DNA of 64,000 bases from Sipunculus nudus (lineage: Eukaryota > Annelida > Sipuncula > Golfingiida > Sipunculidae), in NCBI GenBank assembly GCA_026874595.1, contig CM049317.1, forward strand, positions 70,331,618 through 70,395,617. The letters run 5' to 3'. Both the position numbers and the translations under genes were made by a program. Below are positions 23,706 to 35,340 of the stretch, piece by piece. Position 1 is the stretch's first letter; the number at the start of each line of letters is the position of its first letter. A model generated the notes under the pieces. That model did not search any database and was not told the DNA's origin. It was given only the letters and a program-made list of their open reading frames with translations.

Positions 23706-25070
23706 CGGATTAGACTGACATTGTTGGTGATATCAGACTATAAACCCCCACTTCCACTACCTACCTTAAAAGCCAATTAGTGTTTATTTTAAATGATAAG
23801 ATAAAGCTATAATAAGTTTTCTAACAGATGTCAGCTTTATTACTGTTTTTTAAGGATGTTAAATGCACCATTATGGATCTGACTTTGTAAAGGAACTTAT
23901 CTTTGACTTTTAAGTAAATTCAGTTTCCTTATCTGTTTTATTATGCTGGTTTCTATTTTTTGCTGCATTAATGTCAGACAGACAGTGGTCTCAAGTCACC
24001 ATATAGGCATAGCCTGCCATGACATTGCTATGATCAGCATAATGTAATAATAGTATTATGATATAAGTATCCCCAGATGAAGAAATTATAAAATCATCTT
24101 TAACTTTTCATACATGTTTAATATTGGGTTTGTTCAATGAAAGGTACACTGTGATCATGCATAACAATTTTCTTAAGTCATTATTAAAGTCAAATTAATA
24201 TATAAAGACTGTCAATAGCTTTCTCAGTTAAGATGTATATGTAAAAAACTAATACACACTTTTTAATATTTTACACCATGCTTTACAAAGTTTTTTTTAT
24301 CATTTAGACTAAATTAATTATATTAATAAACAAACATAAAACACACAGGTGGTGTTCATAATTTCCTGTATTTAGACTGTAAGGAAAGATGTAACATCAT
24401 TGAATTTGAAATGAAAGTGAAATGATATTAGTTAGATTTTGAAAGGGACATACAAAACTTTCATACTTTAACTCTTGGAATGTCATAGTACAGAAGAACA
24501 ATGTCTTAAACAGATTATAAAAAATTAATGATGTGGTATTTGTCACATCTTAATCTTATATATAGTTTTGGCCAATTTGTTAGAGGTAGAGGCCAAGGTG
24601 ATTAAAGAAAGTTGCAAAAACAGGTATTGATTTCAGTAACATTCATTTAATCCTCAAAATGTTCTCACTCTATTTTTATGGTTAAATCATAAAGAACTAC
24701 AGTCCTCAAAAAATGTCAATCCATAAAGTTACAGCAATAAAGCTTCAATATAGATATATGTTTAATAAAAGGAATCCTTAAAATTTCTTTGTCAGAGCAG
24801 GTTCACTGGGTGGAAGATTTGAATGTTCAAAACATCCTGGTGGGTGAGGGATTATCTTGAACTGAATGGGAGGCAAGAACCGAGGGCTGAGGATAAGGTC
24901 ATTTCACTGAGTTAGAGCTGCTATTGGTATCATATATAAAAATACATGAATGATGCTTTTTGACCATGAGGAGTTGTACAGAGCTCAGGTTCAGTAAGAT
25001 ATAGATTAACTAATCATTAACTACTTTAGATATTTTTTATAAAAAAAGGACAGCTGATACTTGTGTTGGC

Positions 25071-25260
25071 CTTTTTATGTCCACAAAGGAGGACATGTTT
25101 TTACCATGTCTTTTTGTTTGTCAGTTTGTTTGTGCGTTGACAGAATTAAGCAGAATCAGTTTCAACAGAACTTTATGGAGGACTCATGTAACAGAAATGC
25201 TTCAGCTGTCTTATGAAAGTCTCTGTTAGTTTTATAGCTGAAGAAAATATTCTTTGAAAG
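25071..25260 (+). repeat. older copy of the hairpin repeat seen at 63438
   Basis: 'ttttatgtccacaaaggaggacat' forms a short stem (ATGTCC 25077-25082 with GGACAT 25091-25096) around ACAAAGG. It is followed by 'tttttaccatgtc' and a T/G-rich tract. The same order (stem, ACAAAG core, TTTTACC, CATGTC, pyrimidine/G tract) appears at 63438-63500, so these look like two members of one family, this one older. Confidence 0.45.
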
Positions 25261-25317
25261 TAATAAAAGTTTGAAAGGCTTTATATTATCCACACACACA
25301 TACACATAAAGGCCTTG

Positions 25318-25560
25318 TATGATATATCAATGGATATAAAAAGACTGATATGATTTCCATGGCTCTTACAATAATTAATGGATATAAATATCAGTGTATG
25401 GCTCTTATAAGAATAAGTTAACTGGATTATTGGTGGCTCTGACAATAATAAATAAGTTGGTATGATTATTGATAACCAAAAAAGGAATTATCATGATGAT
25501 TTTTGTCTCTGACAAGAATCAGAAGGTTGTTATGATTATTGAATTTTCTGTTAAGAACTG
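25318..25560 (+). repeat. degenerate tandem repeat with GGCTCTNACAA units
   Basis: Four to five diverged units each begin with (G)GCTCT(T/G)A(C/T)AA(T/G)AAT and contain 'tatgattatt' or 'ggatata', spaced about 45-65 bp. No gene. Confidence 0.45.
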
Positions 25561-25849
25561 ATGTAAAAAATAACTCGCCCACATTTCATAAACTGTTACA
25601 GCAAATCAAAAAGGATTTTTTTAGATGATGATCTTTTTAAACAGTATCTGATGATGCATTCTATGTACACCAGTTTGACAGTTTGACAAGTGTTCCCAGC
25701 AGTATGAGTGTGACAATTAAACTGTGGCTAATGCTAAGGGAATGCTGCAGTAACATATTTAGATTTGAGTGTATTTCAGTGTGAATGTTTAGGTTTTATG
25801 ATAAGCATTTAAAGTGCTTTAGAACCAGTGTGCCATATTATAACCATAC

Positions 25850-26170
25850 AAGACAGAAAAAAATGGATGCTAATTGGTACATGTGTTGAGTGACTGGAGG
25901 CTTGTGGGATATGTGTCATGTATCAAGGTTATCACCACCGCACCTACACTGTTTACCGTAAACCAGCACTGGTAAGCTGTTACCTGCCAGAGGCGGCCAT
26001 TCACAGCTGTACATAGCTAAACTCTAACCACCAGGTACCTGAACCAGTGTTTGTAAGAGTAAGAGGTGACTTGCTGGACCAGCCCTGTTTACTAGCTTCT
26101 ACTGATCTGTTTGACTGATTCAACCTACCCTGATACATGTACACCCAGTGACCTCAGCTCAGGTACTGTT
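25850..26170. promoter_or_regulatory. intronic island with CAGGTACCTG palindrome
   Basis: GC-richer block. It contains TACCTG at 25981-25986, the palindrome CAGGTACCTG at 26032-26041 (overlapping CAGGTA and TACCTG) and CAGGTACTG near 26160. No exon. Candidate ZEB/Snail-responsive element. Confidence 0.35.
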
Positions 26171-26779
26171 TTAAGGAAAAAAAGTTAAAGCAAGAAAAGG
26201 CAGAGTTTTTATATGGGAAAAGTCACACAATTGCTTATTTGAAACTTGATGTAACATTTGGGCAGCGAAATGTCAAAAAAAAATTAACAGTGAAAAGTCA
26301 CTGACAGAAAGTCTTATTTTGGTGAGAAATGTCAGAGAAAAAAAATCATGTAGTAGGGAATAGAAAAGAATTTAAAAAATATACAAGAAAAGTTATTATT
26401 AGGAACAATAGCTTCCCTTCAACTACAGAAGAATTACGAGCTAAAGATTTTACAGTTATGTTGCAAGTATATTTAATTATTTCAATGCACAATTATGAAA
26501 TGTTGAATAAGTGAGAAAAAAACTAGAAACCACCAAATATCCTTGGCTTTAACCCGAAACCACCAGGTCAAATATATCTTCAGTATCTTAGACAAAAAGT
26601 AAAGGTGAGAAAAATCATGAAACATGTGATGAAGAAACACAGAAATTAACTTATCCAAAGTAGGCTGTCACTTAGATTAATATACTAAAATATGCATAAT
26701 ATCCAATCAACCATCACTTATAATGTATGCAGACTGTCAAGGCCCAGGTCCCTATATCTAGAACAATTGGTGATTGGTC

Positions 26780-26895
26780 CAGACCAAATCCTGATAAGGA
26801 TTTAGGCTTGACCAAATCCTGATCAAGTTCTGGACTGGACTAATTCCCGATTGGTCTACACCAGATCTTGATCAGGATTCAGTGAGGCCTAAATC
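26780..26895. repeat. local repeats of AATCCTGAT(C/A)AGGATT type
   Basis: 'ccaaatcctgataaggattt', 'ccaaatcctgatcaagttct' and 'ccagatcttgatcaggattc' recur over about 110 bp and are themselves near-palindromic. Small local duplication with no gene. Confidence 0.5.
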
Positions 26896-27052
26896 ACAAT
26901 CATCAATTTATAATAAAGAGAAAGACTTCCTGTTTTATCAGTTGAGGGTTATGGCTACCCAGATCTCTGATCCAGCTTATAACTGTATCTACTTACTTAT
27001 TTGTTGTCCACAAGGATCTTTTTAATTATCAAATCAATGTAAATTTTGTATA

Positions 27053-27236
27053 CAGTGAAACCTCGTTGTGTCGAAGTTAAAGGGACCCTCAGTAAACTTC
27101 GACACATCCGAGGTTTGACACAAGTGGGTTTTATATGGTTTTAATTTAAGTAGAGTTTTCCAGAATATCGAGTCTGTAACTTCGACATAAGAGGAGTAGT
27201 CGACTTGAGCAAGTTCAACAAAATGAGATTTCACTG
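27053..27236. mobile_element. pogo/Tigger-like MITE, 184 bp
   Basis: The element starts CAGTGAAACCTCG and ends in the reverse complement of CAGTGAAATCTCA; the terminal inverted repeats match at about 19 of 23 positions. TA flanks both sides (27051-27052 and 27237-27238), the usual target duplication of the Tc1/mariner/pogo group. There is no internal transposase frame, so it is non-autonomous. Confidence 0.65.
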
Positions 27237-27238
27237 TA

Positions 27239-27330
27239 CAGTGGAACCCCACAATTACGACCACCATTAGGACTGACCATAAGTGGTCATTATTTGGGGA
27301 TGGTCATATTTATGAAACTCGATGAGTTAC
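27239..27330. repeat. start of a second TA-inserted element abutting the MITE
   Basis: CAGTGGAACCCC begins immediately after the TA that closes the previous MITE and is followed by 'acgaccacc' and 'gtggtca' words typical of this group of elements. A matching right end was not identified. Confidence 0.4.
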
Positions 27331-27489
27331 CTGGATCGTATATTTGGGACCACGGAAAGAATATGATGAAAAAGAATATTTTGAATATGAAAAGTCAACC
27401 TGTAAAGGGCTCTTTCATGTTTGTATGTGTATTTAAACAAATCAGCCTGAAACTGTGGCTCTTATACTACTGGTACTATATAAAGATTT

Positions 27490-27720
27490 ATATTGAACAA
27501 TTTAGCATATCCATGAATATTCATATTTGTCTACATTTGTCCAGGGCTCATAACATTGTACAGGAGCTAATCAGTCCTTAACTATGGCATTGATAAATGT
27601 GTATGGAGTAAAGTTGAACCAATTAGCATATTCATATATATGTAAAATCAGCCCTTTTATGTCTGAATATGGAGCTGCATTGAAACAACATATTCATATA
27701 TGTAAAATCAGGTGTGAGCC
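27490..27720 (+). repeat. three diverged copies of an AGCATATTCATAT unit
   Basis: 'gaac-aattagcatat(t/c)cat' followed by 'tattcatat(a)tgt' occurs at about 27497, 27615 and 27679. The last two share CATATTCATATATGTAAAATCAG apart from one extra TA. Local duplication with no gene. Confidence 0.45.
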
Positions 27721-28804
27721 ATTGCTCTTGTGCCTGTTTATATGGAAGTGTTTTGGAACAAAGACAAGTCACATGATCCAGTCAGCCAGGTGTCACCCAG
27801 CAGATGTATGAAGCAGACAGTGGCTGCACCAGCAAGAGCTACCTGCTGTTGGAGACTGAATCTAGGCCAGGTTAAGGGCTGGGTGCTGGCACATTTGGTC
27901 CTAATCTAACAGCACAGCCTGCTCTCAGTCACAGTCCCTGAAACCTGCATACCTGACAAACAGCACATCACTCAGTGACATGGCAGCACTGTGACAGTCA
28001 CCCAACCCAGACCCCGGTACATATATATTCATTAACTAAATCGGATATAATAAGGGTGCATAAGGATCTGTACTGGGGTTAAAACACCCTACCCTTTACT
28101 GTCCCTATTTGTGTGATATTCAAGCCCCGTATAGGACTGTTCTTGTGATACCCATGTCAGACGTGAAGTCAAAATGATATATATTCATCGTCACCTGTGC
28201 TTTTACTTCAACAGAATGTATGGGTTTTATTAACTAGTGTGTAGTGGAGACCTCGTGGGGAAGTATTGATATACGGCTGGTAAAATAATGATAAATGTAG
28301 CGGAGGGGAGGACTGGAGTTGGATGTATAAGCCTGTCCTGCAGCCAACTAATATACATGCACCTTGACACCATGGAATCAATAGCTGTAAATGCCTGAGT
28401 CTGGGAGGGTCTTCTAGTGCTGTGCTGAAAGAGTACAGTCATATTGTACAAAGAGATGCCGAGAATAATCAATATGATCACTTTTCAAAGGAACTCAAAA
28501 ATTAAGCATATGCTCAACTTGTGGGAACTGATAAATTTCTTTCTCATTCTCATACAAGTCAGGTTCAAGCAAAAATTTTCATTTCTTGATGTATCATTTC
28601 TTTTGTTTACATTTTAAATTTTATTATTATATTATTGAAATATTGGTTTTTGTTATAAATTTAATGAAAAAAATATAAAATCAGAATCATATTCAGACTA
28701 TCCAGTTAAAAATTCCTTGAATTTTCATATTGTTTAGTATAAATGTAAAATGTACAATTTTTTTCTATGATAATGAATGTTAAATACATTTTACTGAATC
28801 TTTT

Positions 28805-28985
28805 ATAAAGCTGAATTTGTCTGAAAGACCACCTGTCTACTAAAACCACATGTCTATTAAGACCCTTGAGTGTAATGAAAGCATCCACTTTGGTTATACA
28901 ACTGACCTGACTATTAAGACCACCTGTAAAGTAAGACAAATTTTGGCCAGTTCCATGGGAGGTCCTATTTCACAGGTTTTAATGA
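28805..28985. repeat. interspersed repeat with AAGACCACCTGT words
   Basis: 'ctattaagaccacctgt' and close variants occur three times ('aagaccacctgtctac', 'aaccacatgtctattaagaccc', 'ctattaagaccacctgtaaa'). This resembles known invertebrate DNA-transposon-derived repeats of the TA-target group. The minus-strand frame at 28706-28939 runs across it and is not considered a gene. Confidence 0.4.
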
Positions 28986-29195
28986 ATATAATAAATATAT
29001 AGTTGAGTATATAGATTATTACTTAAAATGAGATTATAAAACAGGGACCTAGACTCATTAGTCATGACTATTTTAGAGTGTTCTACTCAGGTAGGTCTAA
29101 GAAATGGGAGGTTTCACTGATTGTATTGTAATAACAAAATAGTTGGAGGAGTTTAATTTAACAGTTTAGTCAATCATAAAGCATATGGGTGGTTC

Positions 29196-29211
29196 GGGGG
29201 GGGGGGGGGGG
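29196..29211. repeat. poly-G run
   Basis: Sixteen consecutive G. Confidence 0.9.
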
Positions 29212-30779
29212 TTAATTTTAAAGGTTTAAGCTCTTCTCTTTTCCTGTTGATATCATATTTCAGCCATTATGCAGAAATCTTGATTTTGCCTCGGATTTTA
29301 TATTTCACAAATTTTCTATGAAGTGGGTACTTTGGTTGGTCTCCTGCACATCAGCGTGCCCTTCAATTTCCCCTCTATCTCTACAATCCAGCGGTGTTTT
29401 GACAAGATGTGAAGCTGATACGGCAGAGCAGGATGTCACAAGCTGATAATACGAAACCAGGAGGAAATAACAGCTTCAGTATGCTTTAAGTACAAAACAT
29501 ACAAGTAGCCACTAAACTCTGTAAATCCCTAAGTATGTGCACACAGAGCTCATGTGATGATGCCAGACTGATGTTCCAGATGTACAGGCCCCTGTTGTAC
29601 TTTCCCTTTCCACTCTTGTGTTGTGTAAACTTTAATGGCCAGATATGCTTCCTTCAGTGATAATCTGTTCAATGTAACATGTCTTGGATTATCATCACAT
29701 AGCCCTTCTATAAATTTGTACATTTTATATCAAAAGATTAATGGAAGTATTTTAGGAAATAACTTAATAAATCCCAAATATTAACCAGTGCTCTTAGGTT
29801 CTATGCTTGTACAGGTGATTTTTATTATGCTTTTTGCCAGTACCTATTTTAATACTTAGCTTTGTGCATTTTTTCTGAGGTAACAGATGAGATACTTAAC
29901 TTTTGAAATAAATGTGTATGTTATTGTTAATTAATTTTAAAAATTCATGCCGATTTAATACTTAATACACATTTAAAGATATTTATATTTTCTGTATAAA
30001 TTGGATAATTTTACATAGTTCCTTTACGGGAAATATTGGTTTTAAAATTACTAAATTCACTTAAAAATTTTGTTCATTAGCAGTTTGGTGTAGATTTGTC
30101 TGTTTATTATCATTTATTTATTTATTACCAAAAGAGCTCATGCAGCCATTAGAATCCTTGAATATTAATTTACTATTTAGAAATAGTTTAAAGCCGAGAT
30201 TTAAATATTTTCCTGTATATATTTCATAACTAATACTATCAAATTTTAAACAGACCAAAAAATACTTGAGTTTTTGGTTTCCATTAAAATATGGGGAAAA
30301 GCTAGAATTTATATAACTTGATATTTATCAGGAATGACTTTGTAGTTGACCTATGTATATTGTATACATTGTCAAACATCCCTTTACTGTATTAATGTGT
30401 ATATTTGATACATACATGTATATGTTTCAAAGTTCTCAGGTGCAGTATTTAAATGTCCTCAAGTATTTTATTTTAATTCAATTAAACAGGTTTATTCTTA
30501 TGTACAGTTACAGGTGTTTCAACATTCTACTCTTGTAATAAGCACATAACACATTTACAGCTCAGCCATACAAAGAACTGTGAAAAGCCTCTAACATAAA
30601 GGGCACTAAATACATGTTACAGACTGGTAATTAATGTAATCACCTCCTTTGTAGTGCCATACTTGCATGTAACAGTTCCTCGCCATCCCACATATACACC
30701 TCACCCCTATACCCCTATAGATGAGAATTAGCTGACTTTAATTTGTACTTCAGTTCCTCAATGATTGTGTGTTCCTGAA

Positions 30780-31960
30780 ATTAGTGATTCAATAATCATC
30801 CACTTGAGATGTGGATGACTTTCCCTCACAGGTAATAGACCAGGGAGGATGGCTGATCCCCCAGAGAGGCTGGGGGAGGGTGATTAACCCCTATGGTATT
30901 GTGAGGCACTTCCTGAGTCTCCCCCAGGTGGCTCAGCCCAGCATCCTGCCTGGCTGCAGAGTCTGATTGTTCTCTAAACATGCAGGTACATCCTTTCCTG
31001 GATGCTGGTGCTTTTGATGTCCAAGGGCACCTGCTAGAGGGACCAGAGAAAGCTAGCCACAGTATAAAACCCCACCCCTTAGCTGGCCTGGCAATCAGAC
31101 CTGCTCAACCTGTCACAGGTGACAGACCTTAACCAGGTTAATGTCTAGACTAGGTAACCTGCACAGATAAGGTAGCTGATGTCAGTGGCTCCTACATGGC
31201 ACCTGTCTAATTAAGTAAAGGTGCAGAAGCAGGCTGTAAGGGGACTGGAGATACTTGTCTTTGACAAGGTTAGTGTCCAGGTCAGGTAGACTGTAGAGAA
31301 GTCAGTTACTGCCAACCTGGTCTGTTTAGCATACAGAGACAACAGGTACAGGATCAGCCTATAGGAAAACAGAAAGACCAGGTCTGTCTTGTGTTGGACA
31401 GGTCTGTTTAGACATAAGCAGGAAGTGCTCCATGACCCTTCTATATGACCAGTAGTCAGAGCTGATTGAACAGACTTGCTACATATAGTGTGGTAGACTG
31501 AGCTTCAGTAACAGTGTATATCTAGTATAAGGATCCATCCTTAGATGGAGTACAGGTGATAGTTGGAAGCTGCAGCATACATGTACAAATCACCTGGTAG
31601 ACATTACCCGCTGACCAGATAAGATTGTCAGGTACAGTCAGATGTTAAGGATCTGTCCATTCATTTAAACAGTACAGTGCTGTTCCGGCTGTGGCTATCT
31701 TGACTGATTCATGCCAAGTGTCAGTCAGACAAACTACACCTGAGTCATCATTAATCTCAAGTGTTGGGATGCAGTGAAAGAAGACATCACCTGAGGTTTG
31801 ACTAACGACACCTGTACACAGGTAGCTGAGAGGTTATCAGACAGTACTGCACCAGCCAGCCAGAGCTGAACATGCTGTTAGATAGCTGGATGGTTGGGGG
31901 GCCACATGGTAAGTTGCTTGTCTGTTTCTGAACTCTGACCATCGGCTGGTCAGATACCAT
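30780..31960. promoter_or_regulatory. E2-box (CAGGTG/CAGGTA) cluster, candidate autoregulatory enhancer
   Basis: By hand count, 15 sites lie in 30829-31824. CAGGTG or CACCTG starts at 30925, 31028, 31116, 31200, 31553, 31591, 31737, 31788 and 31809; CAGGTA or TACCTG starts at 30829, 30983, 31283, 31343, 31629 and 31819. About one is expected per kilobase. These words are the target of ZEB and Snail zinc fingers (known). The block is GC-richer than its flanks and has no ORF above 60 codons. Its job is inferred: feedback control of the ZEB gene. Confidence 0.5.
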
Positions 31961-33779
31961 GCCATTTCCATATGGACCATACAGTTACTCTTGATTTATG
32001 CCATAGAACATATAAAAACACCAGTGACTGTGTTGTACCTAAATCATGTTATCAAGTTCTTCCATGTATATTATATTTCCATCTTGATCTTAATGCCCTT
32101 GTCTTATTCTTTGGTTTTGATTTCATCATACTCTTTGATTTGATGTGAAGGTTTTTTTTTTCACCATTTTTAATTTTAACACATGTCAATAAATAACAAC
32201 ACTGTGTCAAATTAATTTTAAAAGTTGTCATTTGCTTGCATTTATACATAAAATGATAATATAATTTAAATTTGCTTAAGGGTGTTTAAAAAAGCCTCTT
32301 AAAAAGGTTTCAGAGATTCTCACAGGTAAATTTTGTGGAAGAAAACTGAATAATCTTCTTATCTAATGGTATTAGATAAGAATTTATTCAGTGTTCCTTT
32401 CACAAAGTAACACTAGAAAGCTTCACATTAGTAATGCTGCATGTAAACTTGGTCATCCTGAAGTAGTTCAGGCCTCAGGTATTATAGAAATTTTGGGATT
32501 GTTGAATAAAGTTATGGAGAATATGAATTTATGTATTAGCTGAAATCTGAAAAAACAGTTTTTTAATGAAAATCTTGTACACAGCAAAGTACTGATTAGA
32601 ACAGTTCTTAGAATATTTTCTTATTTGAGGTAGGAAGTGTGATATAACAGATAAAGAATATCATGCAAGTTTCATCATTGGTAAACAGGATCTTTAGCAG
32701 ACCAAAACATTAAATACCATTAAATGAAACAGCGTATCAGTTCAAGATTAATAGGATAAGTGTAAATATCAGGGAGGGTGCTCTTTTATTATTGTTTGAA
32801 AGTTTTATAAACCTACCAGGTCTGAAATAACACAGTTATTCAACTAGTGGGGTACCCATAATTTTGACATTTAAAATCTGGGTTTTGTGTATACCACAAA
32901 TGGCAGCTGCCAGCACATATGAGCAGTTTTGTTAAAACGGGAGAAATAAACCTGTCAGGGTTTGATAAGGCACAGGGGTGCAAACACTCTGAGGACAGCT
33001 TCCAGGTGAGAACATTTGGTGGCCAGAGGACATGAATCAGCAAAGTTTAGAGCATTATAACACTTATTTTGGACTGTGCCCAAATCCCAAAGTTATAGTA
33101 GGATTCCCAATTCAGAACTCATTATTTATTGCACTTATTTTATGGCTTATTCCAGGTTGAGTGATGATGTTATGGTTAAAATATAATATCTGAGTTTTCA
33201 TACTTGAAATAACATAGTTTAAAAGAATATATATTTATTCTTTGGTACGAGTATCATCATGGCTTCAAGAAACTTGATATTTATAAAAAATTTATCAATA
33301 TTAGTGTCCCTTTAGTCTGATCAAACCAACATTTTTTTGTGCTGAGTGAATCTAGAATTAGCTTTGAGCTAAATTTTCACAAGGTTTATCAATAGCAAGC
33401 TTTAAAAAACAAAGCAGTATTATTTTAATTTATCATTATATACCTTACAGGGATCACTTTTTGATAAGTGTGAATCAGTTTGAAATCAGTACATACATCA
33501 TGTGTAGACATGTATTACCTGTGTCTAGACAGTACGTAATACCATTTATATTAGGTCACTGCTGTTTTGCATGTACAACAGTATTGTTTAATTTATTATT
33601 GTAATGTTGTATAATGAGAAAGTATGATATTTAATGCGAGGTTACATAAGGTTTGATGCTTTTACTGTCAGGTGTGAAGTTCTTGATAAGTTAAAATAAG
33701 ATGCCATACAGGTTTCTGGTGTTTCATCCAAGGCAGTTGAGAAAGATTATTCAGGTTATGTTGGTGGGAAACTCCTAAT

Positions 33780-34140
33780 GAAAACAGGGGCGATGGCTAC
33801 ATCCTCAAATGTTAGAAAGTGGCAAACCACAAAGAGGTTAGACATGGTGGCAATCAGCTGATTGTACAGCTGACCTCTCTGAAATAGGGAACATCGTCAT
33901 CATCATAGTCCTCGGTGACATCTACGACAGCACATTGTCCTCCACGATGAATCCCTGTTTTTACATCACATGTTCTTGAGTTGCTCATCACATGGGGTGG
34001 TCTAGGCCATCCCCGTGTAATATGTCACCATTTTTGTGGTATGTGGCTCCACTCTCCGCTCATAAAGAACAAAGTATGGGTCACATGACTGCCTATGATA
34101 CCTCACCTATCAGCTTTATTCATCATTAGTCCTAGGCACT
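33780..34140. promoter_or_regulatory. intronic island, candidate enhancer or small antisense ORF
   Basis: Mixed-composition block with CpG and TCATCATC words. It contains a 44-codon minus-strand frame (33854-33988) encoding an Asp-rich peptide with two Cys near its start. It is too short to call a gene and no family was recognised. Confidence 0.25.
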
Positions 34141-34839
34141 TCATTATCTGTGCAAGATACTAATAATATAGGCTTAATTTGCATTCTTGTTATTAATTTC
34201 AGTGTTCTTAAATTATTTGTTCATACATTACATATGTAAAATATTGATATCCACAAATGATTTAAGCATGATTATTTTAAATGTTACAAGTCTGGCATAA
34301 CATTCTTAAATCTGAACAGTTAAAATAAATGTAAATGATATCTATAAGACATTATGGTTTAAACATTATGATTATTGATATTTTTTCTCATAAGAAAATA
34401 AGAAGGTATATTGCAGACTGAAATTACATAATTTTTTTATCGACTGGAGCTTTGAGAAAGGATTCACGCAACTTAAAAACCATCATCTAATAAGACCTAG
34501 TTTTTAGATCAGCTGACTGAAGAATAATATCTGATAAATCAAAATTGTATAAACACTGACATCTTGTCACCTTCACATATGTGAGCATTGTTTGCAAAAA
34601 ATAAATTGATCCAAATAAGAGTCTCCTAATTGTTGTACAGTTATATTTGTACACATAGATTTAATACATTTGCACATGTACATGCCAAAATCTTACGAAA
34701 TATGTCCCTTGTATGGTAATTTCTAAACTTCTTTCTTATCAGGAATGCTATGCGCTGCATTATAATTGTATGTACTCCCATTCATACATGTATCCCTATC
34801 CATGTCTGTGTGTAATGTTTGTATTTGAGATAAAAGTGA

Positions 34840-35340
34840 GTATTCACGCCATCCTGGTACACCTTTTAAAGCCTTGGCATCAGAACCAGTTCCACCGAGG
34901 CTCACGCAGAGAGCCAGGATGTAGGCTGTCCTAACGTGGCCAAAAACGTTATTTGGAAGAAGTCTCCATTTCCTAAATAGGGCTTCAACAATGGACCCCT
35001 ACATGTAGAACAGTTATAAGCCAATTGATCCTGCATGTAACATCGTAATTACACCTCCATGAATAGGTAATAGGTCTCCAAGCTTTCTGTCAATATCAGG
35101 TTATTATGGGCCAATTAACGCCCCTCACCCAGGTAATATCTCCCAGCAATTACGGTTAATATGCACGTTCACCCGGCGTGATATGCAGGTAGGCCGCTGG
35201 ATCAGATACGGGCGCCACTTAAACATTCGGCTCAGGATTGGTCGAGAGCGACCAGAGCAAACATTCAATGTGAAAAAGTAGCCTAATAACAGGTACTTGT
35301 GTGGCGAGTCCAACAAATGAGGGATTTAGAGGCTATAATT
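34840..35340. promoter_or_regulatory. intronic island, candidate conserved enhancer
   Basis: A dense mixture of homeodomain cores (CAATTGATC, CGTAATTACACC, CAATTAACGCC, CAATTACGGTTAATATG) with CAGGTAATA, GCAGGTAGG and ACAGGTAC and retained CpGs (ACGGGCGCC, CACCCGGCG). The TAAT-rich, CpG-retaining texture suggests developmental regulatory DNA. The short frames on both strands are not coding by any visible feature. Confidence 0.4.
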
